Part shown: positions 8,757 through 17,452 of the stretch, piece after piece
Position numbering within the stretch: position 1 is the first letter of the stretch
Layout of the letters: every line of letters starts with the position of its first letter
Assembly (NCBI RefSeq): GCF_010119615.1
Contig: NZ_QOVG01000005.1
Location: forward strand, 62,001-126,000
DNA from: Pseudoxanthomonas gei
GTDB lineage: Bacteria > Pseudomonadota > Gammaproteobacteria > Xanthomonadales > Xanthomonadaceae
Direction: 5' to 3'
DNA: 64,000 nt
Notes under the pieces: model-generated
Databases searched by the model: none
The model's input: only the letters and a program-made list of their open reading frames with translations
Told to the model about the DNA's origin: nothing
Position numbers and translations under genes: made by a program

Positions 8757-9023
8757 CGGGCGATTCCCCTCTCCCTTGCGGGAGAGGGGTGGCCGGAACT
8801 ATTGGCAATGAAGGCCGATGGGAACTCGAGTGCCGAAGAGCCAAAGCACGCATCGCTGCGCTCGCGTCCCCTCTCCTGCCCTGCGGGCATCCTCTCCCGC
8901 AAGGGGAGAGGAGTGGAGCCTCGACTCAACGAACGACACTTTCATATCCGTCATGCCAGCATGCCGCGTGAGCTACGCGCACAATCCCGCGCATACCCGC
9001 GGCCTGGACGACCGGAGCCTTCG
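8757..9023. repeat. Intergenic pair of inverted hairpins (CTCTCCC-TTGC / GCAA families)
   Basis: A perfect 10-bp stem, CCCCTCTCCC-TTGC-GGGAGAGGGG, lies at 8766-8789. About 75 bases later a CCCCTCTCC arm (8867-8875) leads into CTCTCCC-GCAA-GGGGAGAG (about 8893-8911), which is the same hairpin in inverse orientation. The pair therefore bounds a roughly 150-bp element. Neither hairpin is followed by a T-run, so they are not classic terminators. Confidence 0.7.
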
Positions 9024-9887
9024 ATGAAATCCCGCAACACCAGCAAGCCCGACAACGACGACGACCAGCCACGGCTGGCGGTGCTGATCGATGCGGACAA
9101 CGCGCAGCCATCGGTGATCGAAGGGCTGCTGGCCGAGGTGGCCAGGTTCGGGGTGGCCAGCGTCAAGCGCATCTATGGCGATTTCACCAGCACCCGCATG
9201 ACCCAGTGGAAGGCCGCGCTGCTGCGGCACTCGATCAGCCCGGTGCAGCAGTTCGCCTACACCAGCGGCAAGAACGCCACCGACAGCTCGCTGATCATCG
9301 ACGCCATGGACCTGCTGTACACCCGGCGCTTCGATGGCTTTTGCCTGGTCTCCAGCGACAGCGACTTCACCCGCCTGGCCCAGCGCCTGCGCGAGGAAGG
9401 ACTCACCGTGTATGGATTCGGCGAAAAGAAGACCCCCGATCCCTTCGTCCAGGCCTGCGACAAGTTCATCTACACCGAAGTGCTGCGAAGCGCCGCGGCG
9501 GGCAGCGAAGCGGCGGCCCCGGCAAAGCCGGCGCGGAAACCACGGAAAGCCGGTGCAACCACGTCGCCGGCACCGCCGCCGGTGCCGCCCACGCCGGTGG
9601 AGTCCAGGGACAAGCCCAAGGACAGGGAACGGGAGCGGGCCACCGAACCCCTGCCGCTGGCGCTGATCCGCCAGGCCATCGAAGAAGCCTCCGATGAGAA
9701 TGGCTGGGCGTTCCTGGGCAGCGTGGGAAGTTACCTGAACAAGATCCGCCCTGATTTCGACCCCCGCCTGTACGGCCACCGCAAGCTGAGCGACGTCTTC
9801 AAGCGCCAGCCTGTGCATTTCGAGGTCGAGGAGCGGGCGGTGGAAGGGGCCTCGAACAAGCAGGTCTACATCCGGTTGCGGGGCTGA
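9024..9887 (+). CDS. NYN-domain (LabA/MARF1-like) putative ribonuclease with C-terminal OST-HTH/LOTUS-type domain
   Basis: 287 residues. The N-terminal half is a NYN domain, a PIN-like nuclease fold. Its acidic active-site positions are VLIDADNAQ near residue 22, DSSLIIDAMDLLY near 95 and VSSDSDFTRLA near 115. A low-complexity Pro/Ala/Arg linker (about 160-205) leads to a C-terminal segment, FLGSVGSYLNKIRPDF and YGHRKLSDVFKR, that resembles an OST-HTH/LOTUS RNA-binding domain. Such fusions are expected to cut or bind RNA; the target is unknown. I use the ATG at 9024 with GGAG eight bases upstream. The frame is open farther upstream but runs through the hairpin repeats. Confidence 0.83.
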   Translation: MKSRNTSKPDNDDDQPRLAVLIDADNAQPSVIEGLLAEVARFGVASVKRIYGDFTSTRMTQWKAALLRHSISPVQQFAYTSGKNATDSSLIIDAMDLLYTRRFDGFCLVSSDSDFTRLAQRLREEGLTVYGFGEKKTPDPFVQACDKFIYTEVLRSAAAGSEAAAPAKPARKPRKAGATTSPAPPPVPPTPVESRDKPKDRERERATEPLPLALIRQAIEEASDENGWAFLGSVGSYLNKIRPDFDPRLYGHRKLSDVFKRQPVHFEVEERAVEGASNKQVYIRLRG

Positions 9888-9929
9888 GCGCCGAATCCAG
9901 GGCCTCGCAGTCATGGCTGAAGGCGGGAA

Positions 9930-9958
9930 TTGACGCATCGTTAACGTTTTCAAATTAT
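9930..9958 (+). promoter_or_regulatory. Predicted sigma-70 promoter of the two-component operon
   Basis: TTGACG (9930-9935) and AATTAT (9953-9958) are separated by exactly 17 bases in an AT-rich patch unlike the surrounding DNA. Transcription would start near 9965, downstream of a possible TTG start at 9960. This favours the ATG at 9999 for the kinase. Confidence 0.55.
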
Positions 9959-9998
9959 CTTGTGCGACCGCAGCCCGTTCGTTGCAACCGGACCTTCA

Positions 9999-11810
9999 AT
10001 GCAGTTACCGAAAGATGCCCGCCTGCCGCGGTGGGAGTGGCAACTGCCCCTGCTGGGCCTGGCCATATTGCTGATCGTGGTGGTCCCTGCGGCGCTGCTG
10101 CAGCGCCTCGCCTCACAGGCCCATGCAGCCAACGAGGCGGTGACCCACTCCTACCAGGTCGGGGCTGCGGTGCGCTCCCTGCGGGTGGAGCTGCGCGAGA
10201 TCGAACAGTCCGCGATGATCATTTCGATGGGCAGTGGCACGCAGCGCACCAGGGACCGGGTCCGCAACTCCGATGCCGCCCTCGGCAAACTGATGCAGGA
10301 CGTGATCGGCCTGACTGAGGACAACACGGCGCAGCAGGTCCGGCTGGGGCAGTTGAAGGAGCTGATCGGCCGGCGCCTGTCCGTGATCCGGCGCATTGCC
10401 CAGACCCCCGCGGCCGAGGCCAAGCCCCTGCTGCAGGAACTGGTGCTGGAGTTGCCGGTGTGGCCGCTGCTGGACGAGATCCTGGCCACCGAACAGGTGC
10501 TGCTGGCCGAGCGCAAGCAGGACGCGGAACGCCAGTACCGCCAGGCCGTATGGCTGCGCTGGGGCGCCACCGCGGTGCAGGTACTGCTGCTGGCGCTGGT
10601 GCTATACATGCTGCGACGCCTGATGAGCCAGCGCCTGCAGGCCGAACGCGCTTCGTTGCGCGCCAGCGCGCGGGCCATGGCCGTGCTGCAGACCGTGCGC
10701 GAGCCCATCGTGCTGCTGGACGCGAACCAGCAGGTGATCATGCACAACGCCGCCTTCTCCGAGCTCTACGGACTGGACAAGGACACCACCGTGCACGCGC
10801 TGGACGAAGTGGGGGAGGGTGCCTGGAAGGACCCGGTGATCCGCCAGCGCCTGGCCGACGTGCTGGCCCGCGGTCGCGAGCTGTGGGACTTCGAACACGA
10901 GCAGCGCACCGCCGCCGGGCTGCTGCGCACCCTGCTGATCAACGCGCGGCTGATGGTGCTGCCGGACAAGGACGACGGCGTGGTGCTGATGACGCTCAGC
11001 GACATCAGCGTCCAGAAGGCCACCCAGCAGCGCATCACCGACCTCAACCGCCAGCTCGAGGGCAAGGTCGACCAGGTTTCGGACGTCAACCGCGAACTGG
11101 AGGCCTTCAGTTACTCGGTCTCCCACGACCTGCGCGCGCCGTTGCGGCACGTGGCCGGCTTCTCCGACAAGCTGCGCCGGCACCTGGGCGAGGACGCGGA
11201 CGAGAAAAGCAGCCATTACCTGAAGGTGATCGGCGATTCGGCCAAGCGCATGTCCGAGCTGATCGACGACCTGCTGGTGTATTCGCGCCTGGGCCGCAGC
11301 GCGCTGCGCCTGCAGGCGGTGGACATGCAGTCGCTGGTCGAGGAAACCCGCTCGATGCTGGACGCCAATGCCCGCAATGAACCCGGCCACGAAAGCCAAC
11401 GCATCGAATGGAAGATCGGATCGCTGCCGATGCTGGTGGCCGACCAGAACATGATGCGGCAGGTCTGGCAGAACCTGCTGGGCAATGCGATCAAGTACAG
11501 CGGCAAGCGGCCGGTGGCCGTGATCGAGGTCGGCCATGAGCTCGACGCCGACGGCAGCCACCACTTCAGCGTCCGCGACAACGGCGCCGGTTTCGACATG
11601 GAGTACGCCGGCAAGCTGTTCGGGGTCTTCCAACGCCTGCACAAGCCCAGCGATTACGCCGGCACCGGCATCGGCCTGGCCAGCGTGCGCCGGGTGCTGA
11701 CCCGCCACGGCGGCCGTATCTGGGCCGAGGCCGCGGTCGACCAGGGCGCCACCTTCCATTTCGTCATTCCACCCGCGCTTGATGCGCCCACTTCCCACGA
11801 GTACCCCTGA
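9999..11810 (+). CDS. Membrane sensor histidine kinase with PAS domain and phytochrome-type HisKA
   Basis: 603 residues. Membrane helices lie at about 17-34 and 188-206 and bracket a helical periplasmic sensor of CHASE3-like length. A PAS domain (about 225-340) follows, then HisKA with His376 in SYSVSHDLRAPLRHV, then an ATPase domain ending in GTGIGLASVRRV. The HisKA type is that of bacteriophytochromes and pairs with small Rcp1-like receivers; exactly such a receiver starts one base after this stop codon. No chromophore-binding GAF/PHY region is present, so the stimulus is not light through this protein and remains unknown. The longer TTG start at 9960 is less likely given the promoter. Confidence 0.87.
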   Translation: MQLPKDARLPRWEWQLPLLGLAILLIVVVPAALLQRLASQAHAANEAVTHSYQVGAAVRSLRVELREIEQSAMIISMGSGTQRTRDRVRNSDAALGKLMQDVIGLTEDNTAQQVRLGQLKELIGRRLSVIRRIAQTPAAEAKPLLQELVLELPVWPLLDEILATEQVLLAERKQDAERQYRQAVWLRWGATAVQVLLLALVLYMLRRLMSQRLQAERASLRASARAMAVLQTVREPIVLLDANQQVIMHNAAFSELYGLDKDTTVHALDEVGEGAWKDPVIRQRLADVLARGRELWDFEHEQRTAAGLLRTLLINARLMVLPDKDDGVVLMTLSDISVQKATQQRITDLNRQLEGKVDQVSDVNRELEAFSYSVSHDLRAPLRHVAGFSDKLRRHLGEDADEKSSHYLKVIGDSAKRMSELIDDLLVYSRLGRSALRLQAVDMQSLVEETRSMLDANARNEPGHESQRIEWKIGSLPMLVADQNMMRQVWQNLLGNAIKYSGKRPVAVIEVGHELDADGSHHFSVRDNGAGFDMEYAGKLFGVFQRLHKPSDYAGTGIGLASVRRVLTRHGGRIWAEAAVDQGATFHFVIPPALDAPTSHEYP

Positions 11811-12251
11811 ATGAGCGCAATCCGCACCATATTGCTGGCTGAAGACAGCGCCGCCGACGCCGAGATGGCAGTCGACGCGCTGCGCGAAGCCAACCTGGCC
11901 AACCCCATCGTGCATGTCGAGGACGGGGTGGAAACCATGGATTACCTGCTGCGGCGCGGTGCCTGGGCCGACCGGCCCGAAGGCCTGCCGGCAGTGCTGC
12001 TGCTGGACATCAAGATGCCGCGCATGGACGGGCTGGAAGTGCTGCGGCAGGTCCGCAGCCACGAGCAGCTGAAGAAGCTTCCGGTGGTGATCCTGTCGTC
12101 CTCGCGCGAGGAAAGCGACCTGGCCCGCAGCTGGGACCTGGGCGTGAACGCCTACGTGGTCAAGCCGGTGGACGTGGACCAGTTCTTCCAGGCGGTGAAG
12201 CTGCTGGGCACGTTCTGGGCCGTCATCAACGAAGCGCCCGGCAAGGACTGA
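11811..12251 (+). CDS. Single-domain response regulator (Rcp1-like)
   Basis: 146 residues comprising only a receiver domain. Asp66 in LLLDIKMP is the phosphoacceptor, ED at 11-12 the acidic pocket, and Lys in VVKPVD the conserved lysine. Its ATG follows the kinase TGA directly, so translation is coupled and this is the likely partner of that kinase. With no output domain it probably relays phosphate or binds a protein target, for instance the hybrid kinase encoded four bases downstream. Confidence 0.92.
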   Translation: MSAIRTILLAEDSAADAEMAVDALREANLANPIVHVEDGVETMDYLLRRGAWADRPEGLPAVLLLDIKMPRMDGLEVLRQVRSHEQLKKLPVVILSSSREESDLARSWDLGVNAYVVKPVDVDQFFQAVKLLGTFWAVINEAPGKD

Positions 12252-12255
12252 CTGA

Positions 12256-13764
12256 ATGCCGCATACCGCCGCGCCGCTGGGTCCGGTCCGCATCCTGCAG
12301 GTGGAGGATTCGGAGATGGACGCCGAGCTGATTTCCACGCAGCTGCTGGACGCCGGCCTGGAGGCCGAATTCCTGTGCGTGGACTCGGCCGACGGCCTGC
12401 GGCGCGCGATCGAAGACTTCCATCCCGACCTGGTGCTGTCGGACCTGAGCATGCCCGGCTTCTCCGGCCACGAGGCCCTGCGCCTGGTGCGCGAAAACCT
12501 GCCGCAGGTGCCCTTCATTTTCGTCTCCGGGACCATGGGCGAGGAAACCGCCGTGCAGGCGCTGCAGCAGGGCGCCAGCGACTACATCCTCAAGGACAAG
12601 ACCGCGCGCCTGCCGAACGCCGCCGCGCGCGCGATCCGCGATGCGCGCAGCGAGGTCGAACGCGAGCGCGTGGAAAAGGAACTGTTGCGTTCCCAGCGCC
12701 TGGACTGCCTGGCCATGCTCGCCGCCGGGCTCAGCCACGACCTGCGCAACATCCTGCAGCCGCTGCTGATCGTGCCCGACCTGCTGGCCATCCACAGCGA
12801 CAATCCCAAGGTCCACAAGCTGGGCGAAGTGATCTCCGAATGCGGCCGGCGCGGCCATGAGATGGCCGAATCGATGCTGTCGTTCGTGCGCGGCTCGCGC
12901 GCGGCCAGCGAACGTGTCGCCGTGGCGTCATTGTTCCAGGCCGTGCAGATGCTGCTGCAGGGCAGCCTGCCCAGAGGGGTGCAGCTGCAGGTCGACAGCG
13001 TGCCCGAGGATCTGGTCGTCAATGCCAACTACACCGAGCTGCAGCAGGCCCTTCTCAACCTGGGGCTCAATGCCGTCCAGGCCATGCCCCAGGGCGGCAT
13101 CCTGACCCTGGCCGCGGGCCGCAGTGACGTCGACGGCAACGAACAGGTGAGCATCTGCGTCACCGATACCGGCATCGGCATGGACGCGCAGACCCGGGCC
13201 CAGCTGTTCACTCCTTTCTTCAGCACCAAGAGCGACGGCACCGGGCTGGGCCTGATGTCGAGCAAGCGCATCGTGGAAAGCTACCTGGGCCGCATCGACG
13301 TGCGCAGCGAACCGGGGGCTGGCACCACCTTCGAAATCCTGCTGCCGGTGGTGCAGGAAACCGACTACAGCCTGGACGCCGCCGAGGGCCATGGCCAGCG
13401 CATCCTGGTGGTCGACGCCGACGCCACCCGCCTGTCGCTGGTCGGCAATGCACTCAGCAGCCAGGGCTACGATCCGCTGCTCGCCCACGACGGGGTGATG
13501 GCTTTGCGCGTGCCGGGCATCGAGCTGCCCGAGTTGCTGATCATCGACAGCGACCTGCTGCGGGACGCGGCGGTGAACCTGCTGCAGGCCTTGCGCGAGA
13601 AAGGCTATGCCGGCCCGGTCATCGCCCTGGACGACGCGGCCGCGCCGCTGGCGCAGGGCGAGCTGGAAGAAGACGTGTCGCTGCAGGTGCTGCACAAGCC
13701 GCTGGCCATGCGCCAGCTCTTCCACGCCGTGGAACGCGCGCTGGCGCCCGCCAGGAACCACTGA
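12256..13764 (+). CDS. Soluble hybrid protein REC-HisKA-HATPase-REC
   Basis: 502 residues with no membrane helix. The N-terminal receiver has Asp63 (LVLSDLSMP). The kinase part has His161 in GLSHDLRNILQP and an ATPase domain with DTGIGM and GTGLGLMSSKRI. A C-terminal receiver-like domain (about 385-500) keeps an Asp in LLIIDSD and a KP pair in VLHKPLA but has lost the usual DDD pattern, so its function is doubtful. As third gene of the operon it can receive phosphate at its own N-terminus. The set kinase, receiver, receiver-kinase suggests a short phosphorelay. Confidence 0.88.
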   Translation: MPHTAAPLGPVRILQVEDSEMDAELISTQLLDAGLEAEFLCVDSADGLRRAIEDFHPDLVLSDLSMPGFSGHEALRLVRENLPQVPFIFVSGTMGEETAVQALQQGASDYILKDKTARLPNAAARAIRDARSEVERERVEKELLRSQRLDCLAMLAAGLSHDLRNILQPLLIVPDLLAIHSDNPKVHKLGEVISECGRRGHEMAESMLSFVRGSRAASERVAVASLFQAVQMLLQGSLPRGVQLQVDSVPEDLVVNANYTELQQALLNLGLNAVQAMPQGGILTLAAGRSDVDGNEQVSICVTDTGIGMDAQTRAQLFTPFFSTKSDGTGLGLMSSKRIVESYLGRIDVRSEPGAGTTFEILLPVVQETDYSLDAAEGHGQRILVVDADATRLSLVGNALSSQGYDPLLAHDGVMALRVPGIELPELLIIDSDLLRDAAVNLLQALREKGYAGPVIALDDAAAPLAQGELEEDVSLQVLHKPLAMRQLFHAVERALAPARNH

Positions 13765-13769
13765 CGCAT

Positions 13770-13816
13770 ATCAGGTCATCCCCTTCGCAGGACGGGGCCG
13801 GGGATGAGCTCCTGAT
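13770..13816 (+). other. Long imperfect hairpin after the two-component operon
   Basis: ATCAGG (13770-13775) pairs with CCTGAT (13811-13816) and TCATCCCC (13776-13783) with GGGGATGA (13800-13807), leaving one small bulge. There is no T-run after it, so intrinsic termination is uncertain. It may instead protect the mRNA end. Confidence 0.45.
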
Positions 13817-13867
13817 CCCGGTGGCTTGGTGTTCCAGCCGACGGCGTGATCGTGCGATTCTTCGTCC

Positions 13868-14461
13868 ATGAATGCCCGTCCCAGCGCACCCTCCTGCGAA
13901 CGCAACCGCGATCCCATCCTGCAGGTGCTGCGCGTGCACCTGGCCGCCTGCACGCAGGTGCTGGAAATCGGCAGCGGCACCGGCCAGCACGCGGTGCATT
14001 TCGCCGCCGCCATGCCCTGGCTGCAGTGGCAGACCAGCGATCGTCCCGATTACCTGCCCGGCATACGCGCTTGGCTGGCGCATGCGGCGCTGCCCAATAC
14101 GCCCGCGCCGCTTGAACTGGACGTCGCCACCGGCCCGTGGCCGCGGCAACGCTTCGATGCGGCCTTCACCGCCAACTCGCTGCACATCATGGGCTGGGAG
14201 GAAGTGCAGGCCTGTTTCGCCGGGCTGGGGAAGGTGCTGGCGGAACGCGCGACGCTGGTGGTGTACGGCCCGTTCAATTACGGCCAGGCCTTCACCAGCG
14301 CCAGCAACCGTGACTTCGATGCCTCGCTGCGCGCGCGCGACCCGCGCATGGGCCTCCGTGATTTCGAAGCGGTCGATGCCCTGGCCCGCGACATCGGCCT
14401 GGCCCTGGTCGAGGATGTGGCCATGCCCGCCAACAACCGCTGCCTGGTCTGGCGCCGCTGA
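13868..14461 (+). CDS. DUF938 family SAM-dependent methyltransferase-like protein
   Basis: 197 residues. VLEIGSGTGQHAVHFA near residue 33 is the SAM-binding motif I. WQTSDRPDYLPG and FTANSLHIMGWEEV are typical blocks of DUF938. Substrates of the family are not established. It is encoded alone between the signalling operon and the convergent SGNH gene, nine bases from the latter's end. Cytosolic; no signal peptide. Confidence 0.85.
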   Translation: MNARPSAPSCERNRDPILQVLRVHLAACTQVLEIGSGTGQHAVHFAAAMPWLQWQTSDRPDYLPGIRAWLAHAALPNTPAPLELDVATGPWPRQRFDAAFTANSLHIMGWEEVQACFAGLGKVLAERATLVVYGPFNYGQAFTSASNRDFDASLRARDPRMGLRDFEAVDALARDIGLALVEDVAMPANNRCLVWRR

Positions 14462-14470
14462 GCGCGTTGC

Positions 14471-15655
14471 TCAGTCCAACTGCGTTTCGCAATCCGCTGG
14501 CCCCAGAGGACGCGGCCCATCGGCACGCAGCTCCAGCCTGCCGCTGACCCGCGCCAGTTCGCGCACATAGGCATCGGTGAACACGGTGGCGCAGCGCCGC
14601 GACAGATGCGACCACTCCGGCGCGTCCAGTCCGCGCATCGCTGGATAGTCCTCGAAATGCAGGCCGCGCACGCCGGCGGCCCGCAGCAGGGGATCCCAGC
14701 CGCGCCGGCGCGGCAGGCTTCTTTCCTCCCCGATGCGCAGCGCCCCGGCCGAGGGCGGGCGCACGAAGACCACGTCGCCGCCGCGGGCGCGGATGCGGCT
14801 GACCGCCTCGCGGGTCAGGGCCAGGGTGCGGGCAATGACGGGGTCGGATGGCGGCGGCCTGGGTGGCTGCCCCGCTCGCGGCATCCACACCGCGCGCGCG
14901 TGTTCGCGCAGGGGCCGGTCGGTCTCGATACGCGGCCACATCGACGATTGCCGGTCGGCGCCGCTGACGCGCAGCTTCCACACGTCGTAGCGCGGGCTCG
15001 ACGCACCGGGCCGGGTATCGGGGTCCAGTCGATGCACCAGCGTGCTCAGCCGGTAGTTGTCGTCCAGGAAGGCCAGCCGCCGTTCCAGCACGCGCTGCAG
15101 CAGCAGGCCGCTGCGACGCGACGGCGCCTCGTAGTGATACACGTCCAGGGCATCGCCCATCAGTCCGGCCTCATCGCGGAAATAGGAACGGTCGGCGATG
15201 CCGACGATGGCCAGGCCGTGGAAATCCGGATCGCCGGCCAGGTCATGCAGGAACGGCCTTGCATTGGTGCCCGGCAGGGCCAGCTGGACCGGACGTACTC
15301 CCGTCAGCTGCTGGAAGCGGTCCATGTCGGTGTCGAACAGGATGCGCGAATCTCCCACGATGGCTACCGCCACGTCGCCGGCATCGATGCGGCGGCGCTG
15401 TTCGGCCCAGGCCGAGCCACCGTCCTCCAGGTCGCCCGCTTCCAGCCCCAGCGTGCGCATCCGCCATTCCCAGGCGGTCAGCAATACCGTGAACAGAAGC
15501 AGCGCGACCCACAACATCGGCACCCAGGGTCTGTCCGGCACCGGCCGTACCGGCACCGGCTGGGCCACGCCCGGGCGATCGGCGGCGGTCAGGCGCTCGG
15601 CGCTTTCGCGGCGCTGCCCGCGCAGGGACTCAGAACTGGAAGTAGATGAAGGCAC
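14471..15655 (-). CDS. SGNH-like membrane-anchored protein partnered with an MBOAT acyltransferase
   Basis: 394 residues with one membrane helix at about 45-62 and a long extracytoplasmic domain. AIVGDSRILFD (about 98) is the SGNH block I with its serine, and DAPEWSHLS near the C-terminus can supply the Asp-x-x-His pair. This is the layout of AlgJ/AlgX-like proteins that finish O-acetylation of exported polysaccharides using acyl groups supplied by an MBOAT protein. The gene overlaps the MBOAT end by 26 bases. The listed start is a GTG with a close AAGGG; a start farther inside is possible. The polysaccharide target is not evident from the neighbours. Confidence 0.7.
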   Translation of the reverse strand: MPSSTSSSESLRGQRRESAERLTAADRPGVAQPVPVRPVPDRPWVPMLWVALLLFTVLLTAWEWRMRTLGLEAGDLEDGGSAWAEQRRRIDAGDVAVAIVGDSRILFDTDMDRFQQLTGVRPVQLALPGTNARPFLHDLAGDPDFHGLAIVGIADRSYFRDEAGLMGDALDVYHYEAPSRRSGLLLQRVLERRLAFLDDNYRLSTLVHRLDPDTRPGASSPRYDVWKLRVSGADRQSSMWPRIETDRPLREHARAVWMPRAGQPPRPPPSDPVIARTLALTREAVSRIRARGGDVVFVRPPSAGALRIGEERSLPRRRGWDPLLRAAGVRGLHFEDYPAMRGLDAPEWSHLSRRCATVFTDAYVRELARVSGRLELRADGPRPLGPADCETQLD

Positions 15656-17045
15656 TGCCCTTCCCCTGTTCGATGACGATGGCGAAAGCCAGCAGTCCCC
15701 ACAGCACCGCGATCACCCTCGGCGGCGTCTTCGCCAGCAGGCTTTCCACGGTGGTGTCGCGCATGCGCCAGTGGGTGATGAAAATGCCCGCCACGATCAG
15801 CGCCACCGCCAGCAGGTGCACCAGCGGCAGGATCGGCGCAGCGCCGGGGTTGAAGCCGAACATGCCGCGCAACACCGACCAGGCATCGGTGAAGGTCCTG
15901 GCGCGGAAGAACACCCAGGTGATGTTGACCAGGGCGTAGGTCAGCACGCCGAGCGAGAGCAGGGCGAAGGGCCCCGGCCGCCAGCCGTCGAAGCGCGCGC
16001 GCAGCAGGCGCTCGCCCGAGAGGTACAACCCGTGCAGGCCGCCCCAGGCCACGAAGGTCCAGCTGGCGCCATGCCAGAGGCCGCCGAGCAGCATGGTTCC
16101 CATCAACGCGAAGTAGGTGCGCACCGGGCCATGGCGGTTGCCGCCAAGCGGGATGTACAGGTAATCGCGCAGCCACGAGGACAGGGTGATGTGCCAGCGC
16201 CGCCAGAAGTCGGAGAAGCCGATGGCCGCATAGGGAAAGCGGAAGTTGTCGGGCATGGCGAAGCCCAGGCACAGCGCCGCGCCGATCGCGGTGGTGGAAT
16301 AGCCGGCGAAGTCGCAGAAGATCTGGCCGCTGAAGGCCAGCGTGCCCATCCACGCATCCAGCGCGCCGGGCACAGTGCCGGACTCAAACACCCGGTCGGA
16401 GGGATCGGCCAGGAAGCCGTCGGCCAGCACCACTTTCTGGAACAGGCCCAGGGTCATCAGCGCCAGCCCGAAACGCAGCTGGTCGGCGCTGGCGCGGCGC
16501 GGGCTGGCGAACTGCGGCACCAGTTCGGTGGGTCGCATGATCGGGCCCGCCACCAGGTGCGGGAAGAAGGTCACGAACAGCGCGTAGTCGAGGAAATTCT
16601 TCGCCGGCTGCGCACGCCTCAGGTAGATGTCCAGGGTGTAGGACAGGGTGGCGAAGGTGTAGAAGGAAATGCCCACCGGCAGCACCATGTCCCAGGCCGG
16701 CGGCTGGTAGGCCACGCCCACGCTGGCCGCCAGCGCCTGGAAGTTCTGCAGCAGGAATTCGCCGTACTTGAAGTAGGCCAGCATGCCCAGGTTGACCACC
16801 ACCGACAGCAGCATCCAGGCGCGGCGCGCGTGCTTGCCCTGCGCGCGCGCCAGCGCCTGCGCGGCATACCAGTCGACCACCGTGGAAATCCACAGCAGCA
16901 GGATGAAGGGCGGGTTCCACGCCGCATAGAACACGTAGCTGGCCAGCAGCAGGTTGATCTTCTTCGTGGTCCACCGGAACGGCAACGCGTGCAACGCCAG
17001 CACCAGGGCAAAGAACAGGATGAATGTCAGTGAGTTGAAGACCAT
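15630..17045 (-). CDS. MBOAT-family O-acyltransferase (AlgI-like)
   Basis: 471 residues, about ten to twelve membrane helices, starting MVFNSLTFILFF as AlgI-type proteins do. FSDFWRRWHITLSSWLRDY and GGLWHGASWTFVAWG hold the conserved catalytic Asn/His region of the family, with the invariant His in LWHGA. It should move acetyl or another acyl group across the inner membrane to an envelope polymer, together with the SGNH-like protein whose gene overlaps its 3' end. The open frame reaches 17330, but the ATG at 17045 begins the conserved N-terminus. Confidence 0.92.
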   Translation of the reverse strand: MVFNSLTFILFFALVLALHALPFRWTTKKINLLLASYVFYAAWNPPFILLLWISTVVDWYAAQALARAQGKHARRAWMLLSVVVNLGMLAYFKYGEFLLQNFQALAASVGVAYQPPAWDMVLPVGISFYTFATLSYTLDIYLRRAQPAKNFLDYALFVTFFPHLVAGPIMRPTELVPQFASPRRASADQLRFGLALMTLGLFQKVVLADGFLADPSDRVFESGTVPGALDAWMGTLAFSGQIFCDFAGYSTTAIGAALCLGFAMPDNFRFPYAAIGFSDFWRRWHITLSSWLRDYLYIPLGGNRHGPVRTYFALMGTMLLGGLWHGASWTFVAWGGLHGLYLSGERLLRARFDGWRPGPFALLSLGVLTYALVNITWVFFRARTFTDAWSVLRGMFGFNPGAAPILPLVHLLAVALIVAGIFITHWRMRDTTVESLLAKTPPRVIAVLWGLLAFAIVIEQGKGSAFIYFQF

Positions 17046-17452
17046 GCGCGCCCGCCACGGACTGGGCGCCCGACAGGAACTGCTAACGCGCAGGGGTGCG
17101 TGCACAGGCCAGGGGAGCGGCGCCAACGCAGGGGAAGGCGCGCGGCATTGGACGTGCAATGGTGAATGAAGTCTGCACGTGACCCAGTTGACTGCGTAGG
17201 CATTCGTCCGATGCGTTAACCGGTAGCGGAGGGCTATGGCTGCTGGTTTCCGCGCCGTACTGCCCAGCCGCGCACGTTCCCGGCCGCTTTGTTCGACTGC
17301 GGTGAAGAACGCGGACCGTGAATCCGCCACAGGCGATCACGCGCCAGCCACACCCTCTTAACCGTGGCTGCGGGAACGTCGCCCCACGGCATTCGTCCCC
17401 TCGGCCCACACAACTGGACTGGGCCACGAACCGACCTCAGGAGATCGACAGC
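17046..17452. other. Divergent intergenic region, no gene seen
   Basis: This 407-bp gap separates the MBOAT gene and the glycine-zipper gene, which are divergent. It holds an 8-bp inverted repeat, CGTTCCCG at 17275-17282 and CGGGAACG at 17371-17378, and a repeated GGCATTCGTCC motif (17199 and 17389 areas). I could not pick a convincing promoter. The short frames are shadows. Confidence 0.5.

Noticed and set aside
13770-13816. Hairpin as a proven intrinsic terminator
   Set aside because: The stem is good but there is no T-run, so it is listed only as a structured element.
15198-17033. 611-residue plus-strand frame opposite MBOAT
   Set aside because: Gln/Arg/His-rich shadow of a membrane protein gene on the other strand.
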